A DNA stretch of 64,000 bases from Natronoarchaeum mannanilyticum. Lineage in GTDB: Archaea > Halobacteriota > Halobacteria > Halobacteriales > Natronoarchaeaceae. The position numbers were made by a program, and so were the translations under genes. The stretch covers positions 224,087-288,086 of the forward strand of contig NZ_BAAADV010000003.1 in NCBI RefSeq assembly GCF_039522665.1, read 5' to 3'. Positions 52,387 through 60,715 of this stretch are shown in pieces. Under the pieces are notes generated by a model, which worked only from the letters and a program-made list of their open reading frames with translations, ran no database searches and was not told where the DNA came from. Each line of letters begins with the position of its first letter. The stretch's first letter is position 1.

Positions 52387-52486
52387 TCGACTCGGAGTTG
52401 TCCGGTGATTACCTTTAACCTTCTCATCTCCGGCGGTCGAGGGTGTGAGTCGCTCACGAGGCTGCGGGGCACGGAACGGCCCGCGG

Positions 52487-52493
52487 TTTTAAG
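52487..52493 (+). promoter_or_regulatory. TATA element deciding the start of the DUF7115-like gene
   Basis: TTTTAAG lies 24-30 bases upstream of the ATG at 52517 and overlaps nearly the earlier in-frame ATG at 52496, which would then not be transcribed. This favours 52517. Confidence 0.5.
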
Positions 52494-52516
52494 CTATGGG
52501 GCAGAAAGAATGGTGC

Positions 52517-53833
52517 ATGAGCGTACCCGGAGCAGTCGAATCGGCCCTCGACGGCGAGGACGTCGCGGCGGAGGTCCCCCTCGGCGGCGAGGACGTGCTG
52601 TACATCACGCCGACGCGGACGCTGATCTACCGCGGCGAGGGACTGCTGAGCGACGAAACCGTCGAGGAGTACCCCCACGACGCCGAGCGCCTGACGGTCA
52701 AGGAAGGGCGCCGGAAGACGCGGTTCAGCCTGGAGTACCCGCTCGAAGGAACCAAGGAGTTCACGCTCCCCTCGAACAGCGCCGAGAGCGCGCTCCACCC
52801 GGTGCTGGCGGGGATCATGAACGCCGGCGGCGTCACCGATCCCGGCGAGACGGTCGTCAAGACGTTCCGATTCAGCGAGCTGACGCTGGTCGTCACCAGC
52901 GAGCGCCTCGTCAAGCACATCGGCGAGGTCGTCTGGGACGAGGACTACGAGGAGTTCCACTACGCCGACGTCACCGGCCTCACCTTCGAGGAGGGGAGCG
53001 TCGCGACCCAGATCGTCCTGGAGGTCGACGGACGCCAGCAGCGCATCAAGGCGCCCAAAGAACACGCCCGCGAGGTCCGCGAGCGGCTGACCCAGGCGCT
53101 GTGTAACTACTACGACGTGAGCTCGATCGAAGAGCTGCGCGCCGCCATCGCGCCCGACGAGGAGGTCGCCGACGCCGGCGACGACGCGCCGGCGGTCGCC
53201 TTCGGCGAGGGCGTCGATCCGCTGGACGCGAACCCGCCGGCACCGGACGACGAGGATCTGGTGAGCGATCCCGACAACGCGACTTCGGACGCCGACACGA
53301 CCGCAGACGCCGGCTCGGCGTCGAGCGCCACCTCGGACGCAAACGCTGGGGAGACCGTGAACGCGGGATCGGCGGACGCCGAATCGACACCGGTCGCGAG
53401 CGACGCGGCCGCGTCGACGGCCGGTCAGTCCGAGTCGGCAGCGAGTGAAGGGATCGAAGCGCGGTCCGCCGACGCCGCGAACGAGCGGGCGAGCGAATCG
53501 GCGACAGATTCCGTCGGGCAAGCTGACGGCGCTCAGCGCCAGCGGAACGACGCGACAGCGGGGGCGGCGGAGAATCGGACCCGGGAGAGCAGCGCAGCGT
53601 CGGAACAGCGAGCGGCCGACGCGGATGAAGCCGAAAGCGGGTCCGAACCGGAGTTCGATTTCGAGGAGGCGGGCTTCGAGCCGGCGGAGTCGGACGAGGA
53701 CATCGACGCGGCCGACGACGTGGCCGCCGAGATCGCCGAGCTCCGCGCGGTCGTCGAGGAGCAAAACGAGCGGCTGGATCAGCAGCGCCGCGCCATCGAG
53801 CGGCTGGTCGAGGAGCTCAGTCGCGGCCGGTGA
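52517..53833 (+). CDS. DUF7115-like protein with acidic linker and C-terminal coiled coil
   Basis: A 438-residue protein. The N-terminal 200 residues are beta-rich with an internal repetition, 'DVLYITPTRTLIYRGEGLLSDETVEEYPHDAERLTV' and 'LTLVVTSERLVKHIGEVVWDEDYEEFHYADVTGLTFEEG' read in pieces, a pattern like the PH-type fold of DUF7115. Residues 210-390 are a disordered, acidic Ala/Asp/Ser linker. The last 40 residues form a coiled coil ('AEIAELRAVVEEQNERLDQQ'). Scaffold or membrane-surface binding is an inference. Its end overlaps the convergent DUF5830-like gene by 17 bp. Confidence 0.75.
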   Translation: MSVPGAVESALDGEDVAAEVPLGGEDVLYITPTRTLIYRGEGLLSDETVEEYPHDAERLTVKEGRRKTRFSLEYPLEGTKEFTLPSNSAESALHPVLAGIMNAGGVTDPGETVVKTFRFSELTLVVTSERLVKHIGEVVWDEDYEEFHYADVTGLTFEEGSVATQIVLEVDGRQQRIKAPKEHAREVRERLTQALCNYYDVSSIEELRAAIAPDEEVADAGDDAPAVAFGEGVDPLDANPPAPDDEDLVSDPDNATSDADTTADAGSASSATSDANAGETVNAGSADAESTPVASDAAASTAGQSESAASEGIEARSADAANERASESATDSVGQADGAQRQRNDATAGAAENRTRESSAASEQRAADADEAESGSEPEFDFEEAGFEPAESDEDIDAADDVAAEIAELRAVVEEQNERLDQQRRAIERLVEELSRGR

Positions 53834-54173
53834 CCTTCCGGATGCAGGAGGAGCCGAAGGGCCCCAGGTCGCCCGAATCGAATCGGATGAAGTGACCGGT
53901 CGAGAGGCCGGCGCCGCAGCGCCGACACTCGAAGTCGCCTTCTTTCTGGACGACCTGGCTCTCGAAGCTGACGTGCGTGCCCCGCTGGGGCCGGACGACG
54001 CCGTCCTCGCGCTCGATGATCCCGCGCGTCTCGGCGGTTTCGAGGATCTCGCGGGTGACGGATGGGTGGGTCGTCACCGTCTCGATGCGGTCGACCGCCT
54101 CCGCGACGCTGAGCTCCTCGTGTTCGAGCGCGGCGAGCAGTTCGAGCCCGACCTCGACGGGGTCGCCGTCCAT
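53817..54173 (-). CDS. DUF5830-like winged-helix protein with Cys motif
   Basis: A 118-residue protein. A helical N-terminal part ('VEVGLELLAALEHEELSVAEAVDRIETVTTHPSVTREIL' in pieces) forms a winged helix with 'RGIIEREDGVVRP'. The C-terminal third has a CxxC motif, 'FECRRCGAGLSTGHFIRF' (about residues 80-97), and a further Cys near the end ('GSSCIRKV'), so a zinc site is likely. I recognise it as DUF5830-like. The gene overlaps the end of the convergent neighbour by 17 bp, which makes both strands coding there. Confidence 0.78.
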   Translation of the reverse strand: MDGDPVEVGLELLAALEHEELSVAEAVDRIETVTTHPSVTREILETAETRGIIEREDGVVRPQRGTHVSFESQVVQKEGDFECRRCGAGLSTGHFIRFDSGDLGPFGSSCIRKVTGRD

Positions 54174-54255
54174 GCGTTCTCCCGTGACTGCGCGGCCGAG
54201 CGGATTAAACGTTGCGCGGCCGGCGCGGGGCCCGGCGACGTCGCGCGGCCGTTGC

Positions 54256-54325
54256 GACGCCGCGGCGAGGGCGGCATCACGCTGCCGCGGTGCGGTCGGC
54301 ATCACGACGCCGCGGCGAGGGCGGC
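54256..54325 (+). repeat. 20-bp direct repeat in the gap before the VTT-domain gene
   Basis: GACGCCGCGGCGAGGGCGGC occurs at 54256-54275 and 54306-54325, 50 bp apart start to start, with GGCATCAC near both copies. It is G+C-rich and non-coding. A local duplication or a paired protein-binding site is possible. Confidence 0.6.
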
Positions 54326-54400
54326 GTCCGAAAGCGGATTCCAGCGATCGGAGCCGCCCCACCAAAAGAGGTTCAAGGGGTGCCTGTCATCTGGGAAGTG

Positions 54401-55069
54401 ATGCAACCGGGAACGCGGCGATCGCTGGCGGGCGTCGGCCTGCTCGCGGTCGTCGTCGCCGTCGCGCTGACGCTCTCGCCCGACGCGGCGATCGGGGCCG
54501 TCGACGCCGCGGCGGACGATCCGGCGACGTTCCTCGCGGTCGTCGCCGCGCTGTACCTCGTCCGGCCGCTCGCGCTGTGGCCGCCAACGCTCGTCGCGGT
54601 CGTCGTCGGCTACGGTCTGGGGATCGCGGCGGGCGTTCCCGTCGCGCTCGCGGGCGCCGTGCTGACGTCGGTGCCGACCTACGCCGCGGCGCGCTGGGTC
54701 GGCGCGGGCAACGACTGCGCGCCGGTCGAGCGCCTCGCGAGCGTCGGCGGCGGCTACTTCGGATCGGCGGGCGACTTGCGGGGCGTCGTCGCGGCGCGGC
54801 TGGCGCCGATCCCGGCCGACGCCGTCAGCTGCGCCGCCGGCCTCTCCGCGGTGCCGCTTCGCGCGTTTGCGCTGGGCGTGCTCGTCGGGGAGCTGCCCTG
54901 GACCGTGGCGGCAGTCGTCGTCGGAAGCTCGCTGTCGACGATCACCGCACGGGGGCTGGGCGGCGTCGGGCTGCCGCTTACCGTCGCGACGACGGCCGCC
55001 GCGGCATTCCTGCTCGCGGGGCCGGCGTACACCCACTTCACGGAAGAGGACACGGCCGTTGTCAACTGA
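54401..55069 (+). CDS. VTT-domain (TVP38/TMEM64-like) membrane protein
   Basis: A 222-residue membrane protein with about six helices. It shows the VTT/DedA-like core: 'LYLVRPLALWPPTLVAVVVGYGLGIAAGVPVALAGAVLTSVPTYAAARWVG' (in pieces, about 45-105) with the conserved F/G-rich re-entrant loop, and 'LAPIPADAVSCAAGLSAVPLRAFALGVLVGELPWTV' (about 128-165). TVP38/TMEM64 proteins are lipid scramblase or transport-related. It converges with the LAGLIDADG gene, overlapping it by 8 bp at the stops. Confidence 0.85.
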   Translation: MQPGTRRSLAGVGLLAVVVAVALTLSPDAAIGAVDAAADDPATFLAVVAALYLVRPLALWPPTLVAVVVGYGLGIAAGVPVALAGAVLTSVPTYAAARWVGAGNDCAPVERLASVGGGYFGSAGDLRGVVAARLAPIPADAVSCAAGLSAVPLRAFALGVLVGELPWTVAAVVVGSSLSTITARGLGGVGLPLTVATTAAAAFLLAGPAYTHFTEEDTAVVN

Positions 55070-55898
55070 ATAAAACTGCCTTGTGTCGATTTCTGATGAA
55101 GTCAACGGCAACGTCCTTTTTTCGTCCGAGCGCTGGCTCCGTACTTTTGCCAGCAGGAAATAGCCACGTGTACAGAGCTAGAAGATCTTCCTTCCCCGAA
55201 CTGCGTAGATACGCCCAATCACGATCATCAATCTCCTCGTGTACGATTTCGTAATCGACTGGTATCCAATCGCGTAACCGTTCCAATCTTTTAGAAGTGT
55301 TATCAGTTATGGTGAATTTCGAGACTCCGAAGTATCCATCAGCATCCGCCAACCCTCTTACGAAGGCTCGCTTTAGATCCCAACTAACGATGTCCGGTAA
55401 CGCACCGTCGTAGGATTTATTAGTAGTGAAACCATTCTCAATCAGGTTCTCGGCGAACTTTGCGTCGCTTATTCTTAGTGAAAGACAGTCCCCGTCTTCT
55501 ATCAATTCGTTTTCTGCTCCGATTGCTTGCTTGAAACGCCGAAGGTGAGGTTCGTCCTGGTTGTGGATGGTTAGTTGAACTCGGTAACTGTACTCCCGTT
55601 CCATGAGCGATCCGTCACCGAAGAGAAATCCTAGCCAGTAGGCGCTGTTCACACCGTCAATTTTCCTAAAATAGCGAGAGTCGACATCCTTACACGATCT
55701 GCCGTCTTTGCACGGTTCTAATCCCGCTTTCCGTTTGGCATCATCCCAGCTTCCAAACCGATTATAGATTACTGAGGGGGAGGGCCTGATATCAAGACTA
55801 GCGTACGCTCTTCGACTCGGCGACTCTCCAAGGATGGCCCTGGCTTTCCGTAGTGCAGTCAAGCAATCATCGCGCGAATACTGCTCCCTGGCGACCAT
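55062..55898 (-). CDS. Free-standing LAGLIDADG homing endonuclease
   Basis: A 278-residue endonuclease. Residues 6-62 match the homing-endonuclease-associated (HNH_repeat) DNA-binding unit: 'LTALRKARAILGESPSRRAY' then 'IYNRFGSWDDAKRKAGL'. The two LAGLIDADG helices are 'YWLGFLFGDGSL' (about 87-98, Asp95) and 'FVRGLADADGYFG' (179-191, Asp187), so it works as a monomer. The gene is much more AT-rich than its neighbours, a sign of recent transfer. It has its own AT-rich promoter and is in no intron or intein. The ATG at 55898 follows AAATAAATTAT closely. Confidence 0.92.
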   Translation of the reverse strand: MVAREQYSRDDCLTALRKARAILGESPSRRAYASLDIRPSPSVIYNRFGSWDDAKRKAGLEPCKDGRSCKDVDSRYFRKIDGVNSAYWLGFLFGDGSLMEREYSYRVQLTIHNQDEPHLRRFKQAIGAENELIEDGDCLSLRISDAKFAENLIENGFTTNKSYDGALPDIVSWDLKRAFVRGLADADGYFGVSKFTITDNTSKRLERLRDWIPVDYEIVHEEIDDRDWAYLRSSGKEDLLALYTWLFPAGKSTEPALGRKKDVAVDFIRNRHKAVLFS

Positions 55899-55923
55899 AT
55901 AATTTATTTCGTTTTTTCCTAAT

Positions 55924-56106
55924 TCATTTTGTCCAAAACGTATCTCCGCAGTCATACACTACCCCGTGCTGCGGACAGACGTACTTGCAGTGGCGCTTGT
56001 ACAGCGGCTCCTCGCACATCGGGCAGGGACGGCCGCCGTCCACTTCGTTCTCGTCGGTCACAGCGGACACACGTACGGAATCGATTTGAGTCTTGTCAGA
56101 GCTCAC
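55924..56106 (-). CDS. Small zinc-ribbon micro-protein
   Basis: A 60-residue protein starting at GTG 56106. The C-terminal half has 'CPMCEEPLYKRHCKYVCPQHGVVYDCGD' in pieces, i.e. CxxC, C, CxxH and a last Cys, forming one or two zinc knuckles. The start overlaps the stop of the preceding ribbon-helix-helix-like gene (GTGA), so it is translationally coupled to it. The AT-rich homing endonuclease gene starts just downstream. Function unknown. Confidence 0.72.
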   Translation of the reverse strand: MSSDKTQIDSVRVSAVTDENEVDGGRPCPMCEEPLYKRHCKYVCPQHGVVYDCGDTFWTK

Positions 56107-57053
56107 TCGCGGCTCGGGAGCCGCGTCACCCGGCCCGGCGTCGTGTGGAACTCCCAGACGCGCCGGTCGTCGTGGGCGGGCAACACTCGGTCGACCTGCC
56201 GGAGACCGCGCTTGATGCAGCCCCACCAGGAGTCGGCCGTCTCGTAGCCCGCCGGGCGCTCGTCGTAGAGTTCGTCGACGAAGTGCGAGCGCCGCGCGGT
56301 CTCGCGCTCGCGCAGCAGCGCCAGCGCTGCGCCGACCGCGATCCGGCGTCGCTCGACGAGCGCCTCGTCGTGACCCGGCACTTCCAGGGCGTCCAGGTCG
56401 GTGATTTCCTCGCCGGGGCGATCCGCGTCGGTGCCCGCCAGCGCGGCGTCCGACCGGTAGGTCAGCCCGCTCTCGGGGCTGCCCTGCAGCTGGTCGCCGG
56501 TCTGTAGCACCGCCTCGCGGGCGAACGCGTCCAATCGCTGCCCCTCGACGCCGGCGAGGTCGGTGGCCAGCTCGTTGACCGTGTCGTCCGAGATGCGAGC
56601 CTCGCCCGGCGCGAGGTTGTGGTCGACGGGCTCGTCGGCAGTAGATTTGCGATCGGTCGTGGCAGCGTCGTCTCCCTCGATTTCGGCGTCAGCACCGTGC
56701 GACGCCGCGTCGGCGTCCGACCGCGAGCCGGACGAGTCGGACCACGCGTCGGCGTCGAGCGTTGCGTTCTCGGTCCCCGCGTCCAGCGTACTGTTCTCCG
56801 CATCGGCCGACGCCGTTTCTGGGGCGTCTTCGGACGCGCCCCCGCCGGCCTCGTCGAGCTTCGCCTCCAGTTCCTCGACGCGCTCGGCGTACGCCGTGAG
56901 CGCCCGCTCGCGCTCCGAGCCGGCGTCGATGTTCGTGCGGTGATCGAGGATCCAGCGCAGATACGCCTCCCGGGAGTCGAAGCCCAGTAGATCCCGCTCG
57001 GTGTCCAGTTTGCGGACCAGCGACTCGGGGACGTCGATGCGGAGCGACGGCAT
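56103..57053 (-). CDS. Ribbon-helix-helix-like protein with large acidic linker
   Basis: A 316-residue protein. The N-terminus 'PSLRIDVPESLVRKLDTERDLLGFDSREAYLRWIL' (in pieces, residues 2-36) looks like a ribbon-helix-helix DNA-binding domain, followed by a coiled coil (about 45-68), a disordered acidic region (70-150) and a folded C-terminal part (about 155-316) with 'ETADSWWGCIKRGLRQVDRVLPAHDDRRVWEF'. The C-terminal part resembles no family I can name. It is coupled to the small zinc protein gene. It is probably a DNA-binding regulator. Confidence 0.72.
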   Translation of the reverse strand: MPSLRIDVPESLVRKLDTERDLLGFDSREAYLRWILDHRTNIDAGSERERALTAYAERVEELEAKLDEAGGGASEDAPETASADAENSTLDAGTENATLDADAWSDSSGSRSDADAASHGADAEIEGDDAATTDRKSTADEPVDHNLAPGEARISDDTVNELATDLAGVEGQRLDAFAREAVLQTGDQLQGSPESGLTYRSDAALAGTDADRPGEEITDLDALEVPGHDEALVERRRIAVGAALALLRERETARRSHFVDELYDERPAGYETADSWWGCIKRGLRQVDRVLPAHDDRRVWEFHTTPGRVTRLPSRE

Positions 57054-57138
57054 CTACGACCGAGTAGATCGACCGGCGTAAAAAGCGCTCTGGCGCGTCA
57101 GACGGTCGTCTGACGCCGGCTACCGCGTCGGTTCCTGC

Positions 57139-60100
57139 TCAGCACTCCGACCAGCCGCAGGACTCGCAGGTCTTGCAGCCCTCGGAGTAGTACAGCGAGA
57201 GCGACCCGCAGTCGGGACACTCGGGGCTCTCGCCGGCGTCGATCAGGTCCTGTGAAGCCGACTTGTCGGCACCCTGCGCGCCGTCGGCGGAGGCGACGCC
57301 GCCGTCGGGCTCCGGTTCGGTGCGCGCGTCAGCTCCGCTAACCTCGTCTTCCAGCTCGGTGAGGTTCTGCTGCTGGGGGTAGGCCTTCTCGATCTCGCCG
57401 TCGAGGTAGCGTCGCATCGCGGTACCGACGGCGTCCGGGATCGACTGGATCTGCTCGCCCTTGTCCCAGGCGACCTTCGGCGACCGGATCCCCTGGAGCT
57501 CGTCGGCGATCTCCTCGGGGTCGACGCCCGAACGGAGCGCCGTCGAGATGGTCTTGGCCAGCGCCTCGGTAAAGGAGGCCGTGAAGCCGCCGGAGTTGCC
57601 GATGTTGGCGAACAGCTCGAACGGCCGGCCGTCCTCGTCCTCGTTGATGTTGACGTAGAGCTTCCCGTAGCCCGTGTCGATGCGCTGGGTGACGCCGTGG
57701 AGCACGTCGGGACGCGGGCGCTTCTTGGCGTACTGCTCGGCGAGATCGGCGTCGCCGTCCGCGAGGTCGAGCAGCTCCTCAACTTGCTGGTCAAGCGCGG
57801 CCTGGACGTCCTCGTTCTCGAGGAAGCCCTCGATCCCGCCGAACACGTCCTGGATCTGCTCGATCAGGGCCTCGGCGGCCTCGGACTCGTCGGCGAAGTC
57901 GGCGTTCTTCGCGCGCGTCGTCAGCACCTGCTTGCTGCGGGTGCCGTCGCGGTAGTAGGTGACGCCCTTGCCGCCGTGCTCGTAGATGTACTCGAACACG
58001 TCCTTGGCGTCGTCGACGGTGGAGTCGTTGGGCGCGTTGACGGTCTTCGAGATGGCCGAGTCGACGCCCTCCTGGCAGGCGACCTGCACGCCGGCGTGCT
58101 CCTTCGCGGAGAGCGAGCCGGTGGTGACGAACAGCTCGCCGATGGCGTCGGGCACCGTCGTCAGGCCGTCGATGCCGTCGAACTCGTTGTTGGCCATCTG
58201 CTCCTGGGCCTCCTGCTTGACGGCGTCGACGTCGAGGTCGTTCTCCTCGAGCACGCGGAGGAAGTAGTCGTCGAACTCGACGAGCATCTCGTCGCCCTGG
58301 ACGTCGTCGCTGACGTTCTTGTAGTAGGCGACGTTGTAGATCGGCTCGCAGCCGCCGGTGGTGTTGCCGACCATCGACGTCGTGCCGGTCGGCGCGATCG
58401 TCGTCGTGTTGTGGTTGCGGATCGCAAAGCCGTCCTCCCAGTCGTCGGCGTCGAGGCCGGTCTGGCGCTCGAACCACTCGCGGTACTCGGTGGGGTTCGC
58501 GTACTTCGAGTTGTCCCACTCGTCGAAGGCGCCGCGCTCCTCGGCGAGCTCGTGGGAGGCCCACTTCGAGCCGTGGTTGATGTGGCGCATGACCTGGCGG
58601 GCGATCTCGTTGCCCTCGTCGCTGCCGTACTCGACGCCGAGCTGGATGTACAGCTGGGCCAGCCCCATGACGCCGAGGCCGATCTTGCGCATCTCCCGGA
58701 CCTTCTGTTCGATCTTCTCGACCGGGAAATCGGACATCGTGACGACGTTCTCGAGGAACCGGGTACCCATCTCGATCCGGCGGTCGAACTCGTCGAAGTC
58801 GACCGCTTCCTCGAGGAACGCGTCGACGGCGTCCTCCAGGCTATCGTACTCGTCTGCGTGCTCGTCGGCCCAGACGCGCCAGTCGGGCGCCTGCTGGTCG
58901 GCGAGCGTCGAGAGGTTGATGTGCCCGAGGTTGCAGGCCTCGTACTCCTCGAGGGGCTGCTCGCCGCAGGGGTTCGTCGCGAGGATGCGGTGGTCGGGGT
59001 GTTCCTCGACGTCGAAGGAGTGTTCCTTGTTGACGCGTTCGAGGTAGATCACGCCGGGCTCGCCGTTCTCGTGGGCGCCCTCGACGATGTCGTCCCAGAG
59101 TTCCTCGGCGGGGATCGACAGCTCCTCGCCGACCTCGACGTGGTCGCCGAGGCCGAACATGTCGTACAGCTCCTTGGTTTCCTCGGTGGCGATGTGGGGT
59201 TCACCCGTGCGCGGGTTGGTGAACGTGAACTCCTCGCCCGCTTCCAGCGCCTCCATGAAGTCGTCGGTGACGCCGACCGAGATGTTGAAGTTCGAGAGGT
59301 GCCCCTCGACGGCGTTCCGGAGGTGCTTGGGGACCTTCCCCTCGTCGTCGATGAGTTCGCGAGCTTCGTCCAGGGCCTCCTGGAAGGAGTTGTGCGTGAA
59401 GTCGTCGGGGTCGTTCAGGCGCAGCGTCTCGGCCAGCGAGACGTCCTTGTTCTTGGCGTGGATGAACTGGATGACGTCCGGGTGCGAGACTCGCATCACG
59501 CCCATCTGGGCGCCGCGCCGCGCGCCGCCCTGGGCGATCGTCTCGCACATCTGGTCGTACGTGCGCATGAACGTGATCGGCCCCGACGCGATGCCGCCGG
59601 TCGAGCCGACGGCGTCGCCGTAGGGGCGCAGGCGCCAGAAGGCGTAGCCCATGCCGCCGCCGGACTGGAACACCTGGGCGGCCTCCTTGGCGGTCTGGTG
59701 GATGTCGTCGATGTCGTCCTCGGGGGAGTCGACGAAACACGCCGAAAGCTGCTGGAGCTCGTCGCCAGCGTTCATCAGGGTCGGCGAGTTCGGCATGAAG
59801 TCCAGGTTCTCCATCATGCCCTGGAACTCGTCGGCGACGTCCTCGACGTGTGCGCGGATCTCGTCGGGGAGCTCGGGGACGACGGTGTCGTAGGCGAACT
59901 TGTTGACGTTGTAGATAGAGAGCGTCGTCTCGACGTCGTCCTCGGCGGTCGTGCCCTTGCCGAACACGTCGGCCGCGAGCTCGTCGCGGCGCGGGTGGTC
60001 GGGCTTGAGCTGGTCCGGCGTGACCGAGATCTCGGTGTCCTGATTGCGAGCCTCGAAGACGGCCTCGGCGAGCGCGATGTTCTTCCCGACCCGATCGAAC

Positions 60101-60267
60101 AGATCCTCCTGAGACTCGATCAGCTCGCCGTCGGCGTCCTTGCGCAGGTAGCGCGCCGGCAGGATGTTGTGGTACGCGTTGCCGGTCAGGCGCTCCTCCA
60201 GGGTGTCGCCGTCGGTGCGCTTGATCGGCAGGGTCAGTTCGTCGGCCGAGAGCTCCGCGTCGCTCAT
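57139..60267 (-). CDS. nrdJ: Adenosylcobalamin-dependent (class II) ribonucleoside-diphosphate reductase
   Basis: A 1042-residue enzyme reducing ribonucleotides to deoxyribonucleotides. Key motifs: 'LSACFVDSPEDD' (first redox Cys, about residue 176), 'GGGMGYAFWRLRP' (about 200), 'ATNPCGEQPLEEYEACNLG' (Cys-x-Glu radical site, about 430-448), 'PTGTTSMVGNTTGG' (about 625), and the C-terminal reducing tail 'CPDCGSLSLYYSEGCKTCESCGWSEC' in pieces. The absence of an R2 subunit gene nearby and the B12-type sequence fit class II. It is preceded by a coupled 21-codon reading frame and an unusually long 5' leader. Confidence 0.95.
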   Translation of the reverse strand: MSDAELSADELTLPIKRTDGDTLEERLTGNAYHNILPARYLRKDADGELIESQEDLFDRVGKNIALAEAVFEARNQDTEISVTPDQLKPDHPRRDELAADVFGKGTTAEDDVETTLSIYNVNKFAYDTVVPELPDEIRAHVEDVADEFQGMMENLDFMPNSPTLMNAGDELQQLSACFVDSPEDDIDDIHQTAKEAAQVFQSGGGMGYAFWRLRPYGDAVGSTGGIASGPITFMRTYDQMCETIAQGGARRGAQMGVMRVSHPDVIQFIHAKNKDVSLAETLRLNDPDDFTHNSFQEALDEARELIDDEGKVPKHLRNAVEGHLSNFNISVGVTDDFMEALEAGEEFTFTNPRTGEPHIATEETKELYDMFGLGDHVEVGEELSIPAEELWDDIVEGAHENGEPGVIYLERVNKEHSFDVEEHPDHRILATNPCGEQPLEEYEACNLGHINLSTLADQQAPDWRVWADEHADEYDSLEDAVDAFLEEAVDFDEFDRRIEMGTRFLENVVTMSDFPVEKIEQKVREMRKIGLGVMGLAQLYIQLGVEYGSDEGNEIARQVMRHINHGSKWASHELAEERGAFDEWDNSKYANPTEYREWFERQTGLDADDWEDGFAIRNHNTTTIAPTGTTSMVGNTTGGCEPIYNVAYYKNVSDDVQGDEMLVEFDDYFLRVLEENDLDVDAVKQEAQEQMANNEFDGIDGLTTVPDAIGELFVTTGSLSAKEHAGVQVACQEGVDSAISKTVNAPNDSTVDDAKDVFEYIYEHGGKGVTYYRDGTRSKQVLTTRAKNADFADESEAAEALIEQIQDVFGGIEGFLENEDVQAALDQQVEELLDLADGDADLAEQYAKKRPRPDVLHGVTQRIDTGYGKLYVNINEDEDGRPFELFANIGNSGGFTASFTEALAKTISTALRSGVDPEEIADELQGIRSPKVAWDKGEQIQSIPDAVGTAMRRYLDGEIEKAYPQQQNLTELEDEVSGADARTEPEPDGGVASADGAQGADKSASQDLIDAGESPECPDCGSLSLYYSEGCKTCESCGWSEC

Positions 60268-60329
60268 GCGGCGCTCACCTCGGGCGCGGGGCGATAGCCT
60301 CGTGCGGTTTTGTGGGTTGTGTGCGTCAT
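60264..60329 (-). CDS. Possible 21-residue leader peptide coupled to nrdJ
   Basis: Between the TATA box (60374-60380) and nrdJ there is an ATG at 60329 opening a 21-codon frame (MTHTTHKTARGYRPAPEVSAA) whose TGA overlaps the nrdJ ATG (ATGA at 60264-60267). It lies entirely in the transcribed leader, and it starts about 45-50 bases after the TATA, as the first ATG on the mRNA. It may control nrdJ translation by coupling. It is short, so chance cannot be excluded. Confidence 0.4.
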   Translation of the reverse strand: MTHTTHKTARGYRPAPEVSAA

Positions 60330-60373
60330 GGTTCGGGGTAGTTGTGGACGGGCACTTCCTACTGGATGGAACC

Positions 60374-60380
60374 CTATAAA
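60374..60380 (-). promoter_or_regulatory. TATA element of nrdJ
   Basis: On the minus strand this reads TTTATAG (plus strand CTATAAA). It is about 110 bases upstream of the nrdJ ATG, so a 5' leader of some 80 bases is predicted, long for a haloarchaeal mRNA. Confidence 0.55.
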
Positions 60381-60715
60381 ACGACCTGAATCGTCCACGC
60401 TTGCACTACTACAAATCTGTTTGCATAAACGTGTCACTGGTCGTGTGTGGGTACGTTCGGCACGCCCCTGACTCTGGGGGTTCGGCCCTGTGTGTGGCCA
60501 TGGGACCAGGCATAATAAGCTTAGGCAGTCCGCAGTGAAAGTGAAAGGTCGGGTCGAAGACCGGTCGTTAGCGAGACAACCGACACCGGACATCGATACC
60601 CGCCGAGAACCGCCCTCGACGTCTCCGCCTCGCCCGTTTAGATGCCGCCCGGTACAGCGAAACCTGCGCCCGATTCTGGGGAACAGTTATAACCGCTCGG
60701 AGACATCTCCAGCCC
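60381..60715. other. Gene-free interval between nrdJ and the small membrane protein
   Basis: About 335 bp without a plausible gene. It contains a possible hairpin (GCCCCTGACTCTGGGGG, about 60465-60481), an AT-rich run (CATAATAAGCTTA, about 60511-60523), and the likely promoter GTTATAACC (60686-60694) of the 60716 gene. I looked for a cobalamin riboswitch on the nrdJ strand and saw no B12-box-like sequence. Confidence 0.5.
60686..60694 (+). promoter_or_regulatory. TATA element for the 71-residue membrane protein
   Basis: GTTATAACC lies 22-30 bases upstream of the ATG at 60716, supporting a leaderless transcript and the reality of this small gene. Confidence 0.55.

Noticed and set aside
57697..60297. 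An 866-codon open frame on the plus strand opposite nrdJ
   Set aside because: It is antisense to a clear, conserved enzyme gene. Long antisense frames arise in G+C-rich haloarchaeal DNA because stop codons are rare; the translated product is a Val/Leu/Asp mixture without motifs.
60268..60380. Cobalamin riboswitch upstream of the B12-dependent reductase
   Set aside because: No B12 box-like sequence or compatible multi-stem layout is visible in the 110-base leader; such riboswitches are also not typical of haloarchaea.
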